Below are positions 41,796-51,194 of a stretch of 64,000 nt of DNA, one piece after another; the first letter of the stretch is position 1, and every line of letters starts with the position of its first letter. The notes under the pieces are model-generated. The model saw only the letters and a list, made by a program, of their open reading frames with translations, was not told where the DNA came from and did no database searches. The stretch spans positions 1 through 64,000 of the forward strand of contig CACXIP010000015.1 of NCBI GenBank assembly GCA_902767775.1. The letters run 5' to 3'. The DNA comes from an uncultured Prevotellaceae bacterium. Lineage in GTDB: Bacteria > Bacteroidota > Bacteroidia > Bacteroidales > Bacteroidaceae. The position numbers were made by a program, and so were the translations under genes.

Positions 41796-43625
41796 TCAAT
41801 ACAGTTCCTGATCCCTGTTGAGAAAATACTCATAGTAGAAGGTGTGTCCAAACTCAGGATACATCCGCTCTTTCAATATGCTCTCCGGAGCTCCACCTGA
41901 TTGCTGCACCCGTGTCATAAAGTTGGCATAAGTCTGTTTGACGACATCGTCTATCGGGATGGCGTTGATATCTACATGATGCTCAAGTGATTCATAGAGA
42001 TAGGCTGCCTCCTGGTAGTGGGTGGGAATACGCTGTCCGGGATGAAGTTCCATATACTTGAAGAATCTCGGCCAGAATGTCATAATGTCCTTGCTCCATA
42101 AGGCACCGATGAGTGTTTGCTCTTGCAGGATGGGGTCGTTGGTCTCAATTCTGACCATCTCGGTATAAAGGTACTGCTCCAATATCGCACGGTCGCTTGT
42201 CAGTTGGTCTTGATATCCCATCATGTGCAGCACAGGTGCATAATCCTTGTCTTTTCTCAGTTCGTCGGGATTGCCAACCAACTTTTCCTGTTGCTCTGCC
42301 CATCCTCTATGGAAAAGCGTATGTTTGAGGATTTCAAGGTATTTGCGTGCTGTCTGGTTCTCACCATTCACCAATGCACATTTTGCCAGGTATTTTAAGT
42401 ATTCTGTCCTCCATCCATACTCTACACCATCCTCCAGGCACCATCTGTAACAGAAATTGATTTGCCCATAGTTGTAATAGATGGATTTCCCCGCCACCTG
42501 TATCATTTTAACAGGGAAGGGAGCTGTCGGTTTTTTTGACCCAACACGATAATGGTACATCTCATCACCTTGTCTGCCCAATCGTGAGAGAGCCAGGTTG
42601 CGCAGCATCACGATGGCACGTGTAGGTTCATCATCCTGGAGCTTCTCTTCCGCGAGTACGCCCTCCCAATTGCATTGCTCCATCGCCTGTTGCATCCTCA
42701 GTTCCTTGTGGAAATTGCCATCCTTGTACCAAAAAGTATAAGTTGCATAGACGACAGCCGCCAGGAGCAGACATTGCAAAGTGCCCCACAGAATAGGACG
42801 TCTTACTTCAGCGCAGCGATTTCTTGGGGCATAGCAAGCTGTCGCTACAACAGCCCAAATCAACAAGAGATAAAAAGGAATATAATATAATGAGTATTCC
42901 TTGCCAAAGGAGAATTCCGGCCATCCTGCTCTTAAAAGGTAGTCGATGTTGGTCTGGTAGAAGACATATCTGTAATATAATAGAGGAACAGCCACTATGC
43001 AAAGGATGGCCACGACTGTATCTATGCCTTTCGACACCAACTTCTTGTTCAATCTCCATGAGATGACTGCCATCAGCACAGTGGCAAGCAAACCATATAC
43101 ACCCAAAAGAGGGTAAGCACAGACCGTTGCCAAAACAATGAAAACAGTCCTTAGGCTGTATTTGGAAGTTATCAGCCGGTAGAGCCACACCATAGAGACT
43201 GCAGCTGTCATTCCAATTGTCGCTACGAAGAAATAACCCCTTAGTTTGATATAATACAACCAATACCCCAGGAAGACATCAGAAATCAACAGCAGTGCCA
43301 CTGGTATGAGCAGCACGGTCAACCACTTCCATGGAATGCGGAACGCTCTTGCCGACACCCATACAAAGAGTGCCCACCATGCGCATAGCATGACGGTCCC
43401 CAACCAAGGGATGTAGAAAAACTGTGTGAAAAACGTGCCCAACCAAGTGAGCATGCCAGCAGGTACCACCATCTGCTGCCAGAAGAAAGCCTTGGTGTCG
43501 AGGAACAGATTCAGTTCCTGAACTTTCCACAAATACTCACTCTCAAAAACAGTCAGAATGACTGCTATGCCAATAAGAGCAGCAACAACGATGAGGGACG
43601 GTATGAGCTTAATTCGTGTCAGCAT
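41796..43625 (-). CDS. DUF6057 membrane protein, copy 2
   Basis: A 609-residue protein with about nine to ten membrane helices in the first 300 residues and a helical soluble half ending FGHTFYYEYFLNRDQELY, parallel to FGHTYYYDYFLMYNLPEY in copy 1. Matched blocks include YRYVF/YHETN-type loops, QEEPTRAI-like and GVEYGWR.EYLK. It lacks the Ser-Asp-Lys repeat of copy 1. It starts 9 bp after the Na+/Pi symporter gene, in contrast to copy 1, which follows an esterase. Function unknown. Confidence 0.8.
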   Translation of the reverse strand: MLTRIKLIPSLIVVAALIGIAVILTVFESEYLWKVQELNLFLDTKAFFWQQMVVPAGMLTWLGTFFTQFFYIPWLGTVMLCAWWALFVWVSARAFRIPWKWLTVLLIPVALLLISDVFLGYWLYYIKLRGYFFVATIGMTAAVSMVWLYRLITSKYSLRTVFIVLATVCAYPLLGVYGLLATVLMAVISWRLNKKLVSKGIDTVVAILCIVAVPLLYYRYVFYQTNIDYLLRAGWPEFSFGKEYSLYYIPFYLLLIWAVVATACYAPRNRCAEVRRPILWGTLQCLLLAAVVYATYTFWYKDGNFHKELRMQQAMEQCNWEGVLAEEKLQDDEPTRAIVMLRNLALSRLGRQGDEMYHYRVGSKKPTAPFPVKMIQVAGKSIYYNYGQINFCYRWCLEDGVEYGWRTEYLKYLAKCALVNGENQTARKYLEILKHTLFHRGWAEQQEKLVGNPDELRKDKDYAPVLHMMGYQDQLTSDRAILEQYLYTEMVRIETNDPILQEQTLIGALWSKDIMTFWPRFFKYMELHPGQRIPTHYQEAAYLYESLEHHVDINAIPIDDVVKQTYANFMTRVQQSGGAPESILKERMYPEFGHTFYYEYFLNRDQELY

Positions 43626-43634
43626 TGATGATGA

Positions 43635-45362
43635 TTACTTACCCAATCTTGCCTCCACTATATTCACCACATAGTCACCAAGTTTCTCGCACTCACTGAC
43701 CACATCGGTATACATAGTTCCGATAGCATATGAATATTTCTGGTTGTTGACGTCGTCAATATTCTGCTTTTTGAGTTTGTTGCGAAGAGAGTTGATATCA
43801 TTCTCAATGCGGTAGGTCTCATTGATATCCAGTTCATCTCTTCTTCCCTTCATCACCTTATTCATCTGTGTGAGTGAGTCATCGGTAAGTTGCATCATTT
43901 CATGTAGATGCTGATACTGTTCTTCTGTGAAGTCTGCCTCTCCTTGATTCTTTCGGTTGAGAGAGCGAGCCAGATTGTAGCATGCGTCACCCACGCTCTC
44001 CAGTTCGCTAATCTCACGTAGCATTGCCCTGATCTTGCTCTTGGTCTCATCACTGACGTGAGCATAGCTCACCTGTTCAAGGTACTTGGCGATTTCAATC
44101 TCCATACGGTCACTGATGCCCTCATATTTCTCTATCCGTGTGAAATTCTTGGTAAACTCCTCATCATTTTTCTCCTCAAGCAGCGACTTCACCATGCCAA
44201 ACATACGCTGCATACGAACGGCGAAGAGTGCCACTTCTTTCTGTGCCTGCATGACCGCGATTTCCGGTGTCTGCAAAAGACCACCTTCGATGTAACGCAA
44301 CCTGACCACCTCGGGCTCCTCCTCACCTTCAACTTCCTTGGTCTTGATGATTCTGCAGACGATTTTTTCGATTTGAGGAATGAACCAAATCAAGATGAAA
44401 GTATTGATGACATTGAATGCTGTATGGAAAGTAGCCAATACGACACTCAGTTTGGCAGCATTGGCCAGGAATGCCTGCTCTCCTACCGTCTCCTTGGTCA
44501 TGGTCACATCATATCCAGCGAACCCACAAACCATATTGACAAACGGCTGGAAAATAATGAGTATCCAGAAAACGCCGAACAAGTTGAAGAGCATGTGTGC
44601 CAAAGCCGCTCTCCTTGCCTGTACAGGAGCCGTCAGCGCAGCGAAGTTGGAGGTGACAGTTGTACCGATATTCTCGCCCATAACCAAAGCAATACCCTGA
44701 TAAATGGGCAATGCACCACTTGAGCACAGAATCATGGTGATGGCCATGACAGCAGCCGAAGACTGTACACACATGGTCAGGATACCACCTATAAGCAAGA
44801 AGAGCAATGTGGTAGTAAAGCTTTGCGGATCAAAAGACGCAAAGAAATTAAGCACTGCCTCCTGTTCGCCGAGGTGCATGTTCTCACCCGTCGCCCTCAA
44901 CGTGCCCAGTCCGAGGAACATGAAAGCCAATCCAAACAGGAAGTCACCCTTGTTGGTGTGTTTCTTGGTGTAGATGAGGATGATGGAGATGATGAATGCC
45001 GGCCAGACGAAATCAGCGATATTGAATTTGAAACCAGCCGTCATGATCCATGCAGTGAGAGTTGTTCCGATGTTCGCTCCCATGATTACACTGATGGCCT
45101 GAGCCAGAGTAAGCAATCCGGCACTGACAAACGACACCGTCATCACCGTCGTTGCAGTACTCGACTGCACGGCTGCTGTCACCATCATACCTGTGAACAT
45201 ACCCGTGAAGCGGTTGGTCGTCATCCGCCCGAGAATATGCCTGAGTTGCGGACCTGCCATCTTTTGCAGGGTCTCACTCATCAATTTCATACCAAACATC
45301 AGCAGGGCCAAAGAACCCAGCAGTTTGAACACCATCATCAAAACTTCACCTTGACTGAACAT
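43635..45362 (-). CDS. Na+/phosphate cotransporter (NptA-like) with PhoU domain
   Basis: A 575-residue protein. The membrane half has two inverted Na_Pi_cotrans repeats, each with the QSS motif (AAVQSSTATTV and CVQSSAAVMAI) and GANIGTT/GENIGTT. The C-terminal half (about 350-575) is a PhoU-like helical domain. It should import inorganic phosphate, or another anion, with sodium; a Na+ gradient from the NQR complex nearby would drive it. A TAATTTTG -7 element is about 60 bp upstream. It is followed at 9 bp by the DUF6057 and propeller genes, so the three form a likely operon. Confidence 0.93.
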   Translation of the reverse strand: MFSQGEVLMMVFKLLGSLALLMFGMKLMSETLQKMAGPQLRHILGRMTTNRFTGMFTGMMVTAAVQSSTATTVMTVSFVSAGLLTLAQAISVIMGANIGTTLTAWIMTAGFKFNIADFVWPAFIISIILIYTKKHTNKGDFLFGLAFMFLGLGTLRATGENMHLGEQEAVLNFFASFDPQSFTTTLLFLLIGGILTMCVQSSAAVMAITMILCSSGALPIYQGIALVMGENIGTTVTSNFAALTAPVQARRAALAHMLFNLFGVFWILIIFQPFVNMVCGFAGYDVTMTKETVGEQAFLANAAKLSVVLATFHTAFNVINTFILIWFIPQIEKIVCRIIKTKEVEGEEEPEVVRLRYIEGGLLQTPEIAVMQAQKEVALFAVRMQRMFGMVKSLLEEKNDEEFTKNFTRIEKYEGISDRMEIEIAKYLEQVSYAHVSDETKSKIRAMLREISELESVGDACYNLARSLNRKNQGEADFTEEQYQHLHEMMQLTDDSLTQMNKVMKGRRDELDINETYRIENDINSLRNKLKKQNIDDVNNQKYSYAIGTMYTDVVSECEKLGDYVVNIVEARLGK

Positions 45363-45422
45363 TTTTCTATCGGTTTTTATTTAAAAATCTGTCAACAAGC
45401 ATTGCACTTGTCAATTCCGCTC

Positions 45423-45430
45423 CAAAATTA
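45423..45430 (-). promoter_or_regulatory. -7 element for the Na+/Pi-DUF6057-propeller operon
   Basis: Minus-strand TAATTTTG, an exact match to TAnnTTTG. The rest of the gap from 45431 to 45575 is AT-rich and shows nothing else. Confidence 0.5.
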
Positions 45431-45575
45431 CAAATAATATTTCTCATTAAGAAAAAAATTATGGTGTTTTGAGCATTAGAAATGACGGCGCAATCATGCC
45501 ATTAATGTTTTTTAACAAATCAGCGGGGATATATCATTTGGGAGGGCATTTTGTAGAAGTTGGCGGAAGGAATGT

Positions 45576-46178
45576 TTATCTCTTTTGGGAATCAAGGGCT
45601 TTGCTGACGATATGCTCATACACCTCACCCAGTTGTGCCAATTTCATCAAGCAATTGTAGGCAGCATGGCGCACTCCCACAGACTCATCTTGCAGAGCAG
45701 TGAGAGCTTGGTCGATGATTTCGTTAATGCCCCTGTCATCGGGGACATCCCCTTTCAACATGCATCTGGACAGCACATGATATCCCCCTATCTGATAGAG
45801 GGGCTTAGGTGATGATATCCACTCAAAGGCGAGAACAGGAGCATAATCCAAGTATTGGAAAAGGTTGAGAGCCAGCAGTTCCACCAACTCCTGCGTGTCA
45901 GCCTGTTCCATCCATAAGTCAGCCAGTTCGGCAGGCATTTCCTCTGCAGGCATAATCAAGGTAGCCAAAATCTTGCATTCACGGATGTTCTCTTTCCATA
46001 GGCCAACAGCCAGGTGGAAGTCCTTCCCGTATTCCTCAGCCATTTTTTTCAAGTCGGTGAATGATACTCCCCAATTCAGGTGATAATTCACTCCGTTCTC
46101 CCTCATGTAGCGAGAAGTCTCGCCATTCATAAGAAGTCTGAATGACTGTTTGATTTGTTTTATTTTATCCTCTGTCAT
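45576..46178 (-). CDS. HEAT-repeat protein related to DNA alkylation repair (AlkD) family
   Basis: A 200-residue all-helical protein. Segments such as SRYMRENGVNYHLNWGVSFTDLKKMAEEY and LWKENIRECKILATLI match the start of AlkD-like DNA glycosylases made of HEAT-like repeats. The downstream repeats are less typical, and the Trp/Asp catalytic set cannot be confirmed, so base excision is uncertain. The start overlaps the stop of the dipeptidyl peptidase gene by 4 bp (ATGA), indicating translational coupling. Confidence 0.65.
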   Translation of the reverse strand: MTEDKIKQIKQSFRLLMNGETSRYMRENGVNYHLNWGVSFTDLKKMAEEYGKDFHLAVGLWKENIRECKILATLIMPAEEMPAELADLWMEQADTQELVELLALNLFQYLDYAPVLAFEWISSPKPLYQIGGYHVLSRCMLKGDVPDDRGINEIIDQALTALQDESVGVRHAAYNCLMKLAQLGEVYEHIVSKALDSQKR

Positions 46179-48133
46179 AATGCAGCATAGTCATGTGAAT
46201 AGCGCATCATCTGCTCCCAATATGTTTCTGAGTAGTCAGCATTCACATCGATAATGGAACCATCAGCTGAGCTGACAGGTGTGAGCCGTGGGTTAAGGAA
46301 TCCCTTGTATGGAGCCAGATTCAGTTTTTTATATCTTTCAAGGATTTCGCTGTGCAGCACAGGATCTATCTTGACGGCATAAGTTTCCACCAACTCCTTT
46401 GCTGCCTCATAGTCACCCTCGCTCTTGATTCTCTGTATTTCAGCGAGCAGTTCGGCAAAAGCTTTTCTCAAGCGGGAATAATCAGTGATGACAAGAAAAG
46501 TCTTATCCTCCTGCTTAACCATTTTCATGGCACCGTCGGCATGCTCGTATGTCCATCTGGCAATGAGGGCGCGGTTGCGCATATGTGCCTCCTCGATGAC
46601 GTTGCCTGGTTGAATCCGTGTCAGTTGGGTCATCATACCGTTCATCAGATATGAGTAATATTGTGCCTTGTAGGCGTCGCCATCAGGCAACAAGCCCAGT
46701 TCAACCAGTTTGGGGGCAGCCATGTAATACAGTCCGAACAAATCGGCCCTTGCCTCCTCGATGGTGCTTCCATATGCCCGCAATGCGTCAGGGTCTGTTC
46801 CAGGCAATAGCTGTCCGCTTCCATGTCCCAGACATTCATGCAGGTCGGTGTGCAGGTCATCACAAGCATCACCATATTTCTCAATGAGAGCAAGTGTTTC
46901 CTTGTCGCCCACGAACTCCTCCTTGAACCCGCTGCCTTTGGCCGCCTTGTTGTAAGCGTCAGTAATGTTGCTGATGGTGATGCTCTTGCTGCCATGTGCC
47001 GCCCTTATCCAATCGGCATTGGGCAGATTGATGCCTATGGCGGTAGATGGGTATTCCCCACCACCGAGCATGGCTGCGCAGATGGCATTGGCGGTAACGC
47101 CCTTTACAGTTTTTTTTCGGAATCTATTATCGATTGGCGAGTGGTCCTCAAACCATTGAGCATGGTCACTGATGGTACGTGTCCGTTTGCTTGCCTCTTT
47201 GTCCTTGTATTCCACCAAACCCTCCCATGTCGCCTTGATGCCGAGAGGATCGTCGTATACCTCAATGAAGCCATTAATGAAATCAATGTCCCCCTCATGG
47301 CACTCAACCCATTTGATGGAATAGTTATCAAATGTGCGCAAGTCGCCAGATTGGTAATAGCTGATGAGTAGTTTTAGCACCTCACGCTGACCTTCATTTT
47401 CCGCCACTTCGACAGCTTTTTTGAGCCAATATATGATATGGGTGATGGCCTCTCCATAAAGTCCGTCCTCCTTCCACACACATTCACTGAGTTGTCCATC
47501 CTCTTTTTTGACCAACTGGCTGTTGAGTCCCCAAGAAGGGGGTTGCATGTCGTTGCTATCCTTCTTTTCCGCATAAAAAGCCTCTACCTCTTTCTGTGTC
47601 ACATTTTTGTAGAAGTTGCATGCGGAAGTAACGACGAGGTCCTCTCCGTTGGTCTTGTTTACCCTTTTGGAGCAGACGTTTGGGTCAAAGATAATCTTTG
47701 CCAGATGGTGAATCATCCCGTCCACAGACTGTCCTTCCCTTAGCGGCAATGAGACGGGGTCGATTTTGCGGACCATATCTTCCCAATATTGTTCGGTGAA
47801 ATCTGGGATGAATTTCTCTCCTCCGTAGTGGTGGTGGATGCCATTAGAGAACCACAGCCTTTTCAGGTAGGTCTCCATAGCTTCATATTCCCTACCATGA
47901 TCAACCCCATTCTCCTTGGCATACAAACAGACAATCTCCATCAGTTTCCTGATTTGGAGATTGTCTGCACCCATTTGGTCAAAAGTGATGTCACGCCCCC
48001 AAAGTGTAGCTTCAGAGAGATAATAGACGTAAAGTTTCTGCTGTAGACTCAGTTGGTCGAATCCGTTGAGACGATATCTCAGCATCTGTATGTCGGCAAA
48101 TCTCTCACCGGCGTAACAAAAATCCTCTGCCAT
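46175..48133 (-). CDS. dipeptidyl peptidase III (M49 metallopeptidase)
   Basis: A 652-residue M49 enzyme with the zinc motif HECLGH (432-437) and the second motif EEARAD (from 459) supplying the third zinc ligand. It removes dipeptides from the N terminus of short peptides. Many Bacteroidota homologues have a signal peptide; this one starts MAEDFCYAGERFADIQMLRYRLNGF with none, so it is probably cytoplasmic. It lies 4 bp after the AraC-type gene and overlaps the HEAT-repeat gene downstream. Confidence 0.94.
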   Translation of the reverse strand: MAEDFCYAGERFADIQMLRYRLNGFDQLSLQQKLYVYYLSEATLWGRDITFDQMGADNLQIRKLMEIVCLYAKENGVDHGREYEAMETYLKRLWFSNGIHHHYGGEKFIPDFTEQYWEDMVRKIDPVSLPLREGQSVDGMIHHLAKIIFDPNVCSKRVNKTNGEDLVVTSACNFYKNVTQKEVEAFYAEKKDSNDMQPPSWGLNSQLVKKEDGQLSECVWKEDGLYGEAITHIIYWLKKAVEVAENEGQREVLKLLISYYQSGDLRTFDNYSIKWVECHEGDIDFINGFIEVYDDPLGIKATWEGLVEYKDKEASKRTRTISDHAQWFEDHSPIDNRFRKKTVKGVTANAICAAMLGGGEYPSTAIGINLPNADWIRAAHGSKSITISNITDAYNKAAKGSGFKEEFVGDKETLALIEKYGDACDDLHTDLHECLGHGSGQLLPGTDPDALRAYGSTIEEARADLFGLYYMAAPKLVELGLLPDGDAYKAQYYSYLMNGMMTQLTRIQPGNVIEEAHMRNRALIARWTYEHADGAMKMVKQEDKTFLVITDYSRLRKAFAELLAEIQRIKSEGDYEAAKELVETYAVKIDPVLHSEILERYKKLNLAPYKGFLNPRLTPVSSADGSIIDVNADYSETYWEQMMRYSHDYAAL

Positions 48134-48137
48134 TGTC

Positions 48138-48623
48138 CTATTCGGTTTTCGCTAAAACAGCCGTTTTAGGTTTCCTTCCTCTTTTCTTCCCTTCTTTTTG
48201 TGCTGGGTGCTGGGCAAAATGCCTCATTTTATACTCCCTGGGTGTCACGCCATTGATTTTATAGAAAGAGGCGTAGAACGACTGTCTGTTGGAGAACCCC
48301 ACCATGTTGCTGATGTCCTCCATGTTCAAATCCTGATATCTCTTGTCCACCAACAATGTCATGGCTTCCTCGATGCGGAACTTATTGACAAAAGAAGTAT
48401 AATTCATATGAAACCTCACATTGACAACAGCGGAGATATACCTGGTGTTGGTGCCCAAGTCTTCAGCCAATTTCTTAGCAGAGTAATCCTTATCCTTGTA
48501 CTTTTTCTGAATCAGGATAAGGTCAAGAATTTTCTCCTTCAGCTCATCCATGAGCCGGGGACTCACAAGGCTGCGATAAGCCGCCTCCTTTTCCTTCTTT
48601 TCTGTAATGTTGTACTTTGCCAT
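48138..48623 (-). CDS. short AraC-type DNA-binding protein with AT-hook-like tail
   Basis: A 161-residue protein that is almost only the double helix-turn-helix domain of the AraC family (about 28-135: YSAKKLAEDLGTNTRYISAVVN and ISNMVGFSNRQSFYASFYKINGVTPREYK). There is no sensor domain. The basic tail contains RGRKPK (148-153), like an AT-hook that binds the minor groove of AT-rich DNA. Similar short proteins occur in Bacteroidota. It is first in a likely operon with dipeptidyl peptidase III and may control it or the long AT-rich region upstream. Confidence 0.82.
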   Translation of the reverse strand: MAKYNITEKKEKEAAYRSLVSPRLMDELKEKILDLILIQKKYKDKDYSAKKLAEDLGTNTRYISAVVNVRFHMNYTSFVNKFRIEEAMTLLVDKRYQDLNMEDISNMVGFSNRQSFYASFYKINGVTPREYKMRHFAQHPAQKEGKKRGRKPKTAVLAKTE

Positions 48624-48673
48624 ATCTACCCTATTAAAATAAAATGAAAATATTAGATTTTTGATATTTGTTG

Positions 48674-48705
48674 CAAATATAATTACATTTTTTCAAATTT
48701 GCAAA
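48674..48705 (-). promoter_or_regulatory. promoter of the AraC-type gene operon
   Basis: Minus-strand TTTG (48705-48702), 20 bp, TATATTTG (48681-48674) is a consensus match 50 bp before the start codon. Confidence 0.65.
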
Positions 48706-48931
48706 TCATTTTATTATTTTTTGTATAAAAAAATATTCTTTTCTACCTTATTTTGCATTATTCGATTTATCAGAATTGAGCAAATAACATTTTTAAAGTC
48801 CATTAGGAAAAACTATCCATAAGATGTTTCTATAAGATAAAGATATTGAATATTTTCAGTATAAAGGCATCAAAAAAAACTCAAAAACACTTTTTTATGC
48901 GAATAAATGAGCAAAAATGACAGAAAAGCCT
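48706..48931. other. AT-rich divergent intergenic region
   Basis: The 343-bp gap between the AraC-type gene and purU holds the two divergent promoters at its ends. Between them is very AT-rich DNA with A and T runs but no gene, no strong hairpin and no clear repeat. It could be an AT-hook or nucleoid-protein target; nothing more can be supported. Confidence 0.6.
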
Positions 48932-48939
48932 TACCTTTG
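48932..48939 (+). promoter_or_regulatory. -7 element for purU and the his genes
   Basis: TACCTTTG, an exact consensus match, lies 27 bp before the purU start. No clear -33 element was seen. Confidence 0.55.
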
Positions 48940-48966
48940 CACTAATTTTTTGAGAGAAAGGAAATA

Positions 48967-49830
48967 ATGAGACCAACAGCCATACTGTTATTGCATTGTC
49001 CCGACCAACCGGGCATCATCTCTGAAGTGACGAAGTTCATCACTGACAACCAAGGCAACATTGTCTATCTCGACCAATATGTAGACCGTCAGGACAGTGT
49101 GTTCTTCATGCGCATAGAATGGGAATTGGACAAGTTTTTGATACCACGTGAGAAGATAGAGGAATATATAACGACCTTGTATGCTCAGCGTTATCAAATG
49201 ACATTCAATCTCTACTTCAACGATATCCGTCCGCGTATGGCGATTTTTGTCAGCAAGATGAGCCATTGCCTTTATGACCTCCTTGCCCGTTACAAGGCAG
49301 GAGAGTGGGATGTTGACATCCCCTGCATCATCAGCAACCATGAAGACCTGCGCTATGTGGCGGAGCAGTTTGATATTCCCTACTATGTATGGTCGGTGAA
49401 AAAGGACCATTCCAACAAAGAAGAGGTTGAGGCCGCAGAGATGCAATTGCTGAAGGAGAAGAAGGTCACCTTCATTGTTCTCGCCCGATATATGCAGATT
49501 ATAACCGACAAGATGATAGAGGCCTATCCTCACCACATCATCAACATCCACCACTCCTTCCTCCCCGCCTTCGTGGGTGCCAAACCTTATCATCAGGCTT
49601 GGGAGCGGGGTGTGAAAATCATCGGTGCCACCAGCCATTATGTGACCAACGAATTAGACGCCGGTCCCATCATTGAGCAGGATGTGGTTCGCATCACCCA
49701 TAAGGAAGACCCTGACAGTCTTGTCCTGAAGGGCCGCGACTTGGAGAAGATAGTGCTCTCACGTGCCGTGACCAAACACATCCAGCGCAAGATACTCACC
49801 TATCACAACAAGACGATTATTTTCAGTTGA
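48967..49830 (+). CDS. purU: formyltetrahydrofolate deformylase
   Basis: A 287-residue protein: N-terminal ACT domain (LLLHCPDQPGIISEVTKF, QYVDRQDSVFFMRIEW) and formyl-transferase-type domain with NIHHSFLPAF near 193 and TSHYVTNELDAGPIIEQ, including the catalytic Asn-His-Asp set. It hydrolyses 10-formyl-THF to formate and THF, balancing one-carbon pools and supplying formate for purine synthesis. It is followed by hisH at 18 bp. The link to histidine synthesis makes sense, since the HisH/HisF step releases AICAR, which needs a formyl group to re-enter purine synthesis. Confidence 0.95.
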   Translation: MRPTAILLLHCPDQPGIISEVTKFITDNQGNIVYLDQYVDRQDSVFFMRIEWELDKFLIPREKIEEYITTLYAQRYQMTFNLYFNDIRPRMAIFVSKMSHCLYDLLARYKAGEWDVDIPCIISNHEDLRYVAEQFDIPYYVWSVKKDHSNKEEVEAAEMQLLKEKKVTFIVLARYMQIITDKMIEAYPHHIINIHHSFLPAFVGAKPYHQAWERGVKIIGATSHYVTNELDAGPIIEQDVVRITHKEDPDSLVLKGRDLEKIVLSRAVTKHIQRKILTYHNKTIIFS

Positions 49831-49848
49831 CCCTCAACGCCTACTGAC

Positions 49849-50475
49849 ATGGAAGTCGCAATCGTAAAATACAATGCAGGCAACATCTTCTCAGTGGAGA
49901 GTGCTCTTCGCCGCCTTGGTGTGACCCCTTGTCTCACCGATGACGCAGAGACCCTACGCCGTGCCGACTGTGTGCTATTCCCCGGACAGGGAGAGGCCAG
50001 CGGAGCTATGAGTTACCTTTGTGAGCGTGGTCTTGACGACATCATTCGCTCCCTTCGTCAACCAGTTTTAGGTATCTGTATCGGCCAACAGCTCCTTTGC
50101 CGGCACTCAGAAGAAGGAGATACCGACTGTTTGGGCATTTTCGATGCCGATGTGCGACGATTTATGCCAGAAAGCCATGAGGACAAGATTCCCGCGATGG
50201 GATGGAACGAACTCACCCAACTTCAAACTCCACTCTTTGCCGGGCTCAAGGAGGGTGACTTTGTGTACTTTGTCCACAGTTACTACGTGCCGCTTTGCAG
50301 TCAGACCATCGCGACTACCGACTATGTGCAGCCTTACAGCGCAGCCATGCACAAGGACAATTTCTATGCCACTCAGTTTCATCCTGAGAAGAGCGGGCGT
50401 GTCGGAGAGACTATTCTCAGCAATTTCTTGCAGATAGCAGCGGAAGCATCCATTCTTAAAACCCAGACAAAATGA
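49849..50475 (+). CDS. hisH: imidazole glycerol phosphate synthase glutaminase subunit
   Basis: A 208-residue class I glutamine amidotransferase. The nucleophile is Cys77 in GICIGQQLL, and His/Glu are in ATQFHPEKSG. It produces ammonia for HisF. Its stop overlaps the hisA start by 4 bp (ATGA), indicating translational coupling. Confidence 0.97.
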   Translation: MEVAIVKYNAGNIFSVESALRRLGVTPCLTDDAETLRRADCVLFPGQGEASGAMSYLCERGLDDIIRSLRQPVLGICIGQQLLCRHSEEGDTDCLGIFDADVRRFMPESHEDKIPAMGWNELTQLQTPLFAGLKEGDFVYFVHSYYVPLCSQTIATTDYVQPYSAAMHKDNFYATQFHPEKSGRVGETILSNFLQIAAEASILKTQTK

Positions 50476-51194
50476 TAGAGCTTATCCCTGCCATCGACAT
50501 CATCAACGGACAGTGCGTCAGACTCACCCAAGGTGACTATGATGCCAAGACCGTGTATAGCAGCAACCCCGCCGAAGTGGCGATATCCTTTGAGCAAAAG
50601 GGATTTAAGCGGCTTCATGTGGTGGATCTTGACGGAGCAAAATCCCATCATATTGTCAACACGGAAGTGTTGCGTTCCATCACAGCAAACACCTCCCTCA
50701 AGGTGGATTTTGGTGGTGGCCTCAAGACCGATGCCGACATTGAGGAGGCTTTTGCCTGTGGCGCATCCATGGTGACCGTGGGTTCGGTAGCGGTAACCTC
50801 CCCCACCCTCTTTGCCCGATGGCTCAGGAAGTACGGTACAGAAAGAATCATCCTCGGAGCCGATGTGCGCAATGGTATGGTCAGTATCAATGGGTGGAAA
50901 GAAGATTCCTCGAAAAGCCTCCTTCCCTTTCTCCGCTATTATGTGGAGCAAGGAGTGAGCCATGTGCTTTGTACAGACATATCACGTGACGGCATGCTGG
51001 GCGGTCCTGCATTTGACCTTTACACCTCCGTCATGCGTGAATATCCCACGCTGCATCTGATAGCCAGCGGTGGTGTCTCCTCCAATGAGGACATCGAGGA
51101 ACTGGAGCGTCGCGGCATTCCCGCCGTGGTGTTCGGCAAAGCGTATTATGAAGGTAAGATAGACATCAGCAAACTGACACAGCCATGGGTTTAG
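50472..51194 (+). CDS. hisA: ProFAR isomerase
   Basis: A 240-residue (beta/alpha)8 protein with start [23 protein letters not shown] and phosphate sites [10 protein letters not shown] and [15 protein letters not shown]. Catalytic Asp is in the AIDI segment (strand 1) and in [10 protein letters not shown] (strand 5). It converts ProFAR to PRFAR in histidine synthesis. Overlaps hisF by 10 bp. Confidence 0.97.
   Translation: MIELIPAIDIINGQCVRLTQGDYDAKTVYSSNPAEVAISFEQKGFKRLHVVDLDGAKSHHIVNTEVLRSITANTSLKVDFGGGLKTDADIEEAFACGASMVTVGSVAVTSPTLFARWLRKYGTERIILGADVRNGMVSINGWKEDSSKSLLPFLRYYVEQGVSHVLCTDISRDGMLGGPAFDLYTSVMREYPTLHLIASGGVSSNEDIEELERRGIPAVVFGKAYYEGKIDISKLTQPWV

Noticed and set aside
15300-43625. 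The two inverted DUF6057/propeller cassettes as arms for inversion of the 21-kb segment between them
   Set aside because: The DNA of the copies differs at many positions, especially third codon bases, so long stretches of identity needed for homologous recombination are not seen.
45469-45660. 63-codon plus-strand frame downstream of the HEAT-repeat gene
   Set aside because: It overlaps the 3' end of the HEAT-repeat gene, lacks a promoter and shows no protein pattern.
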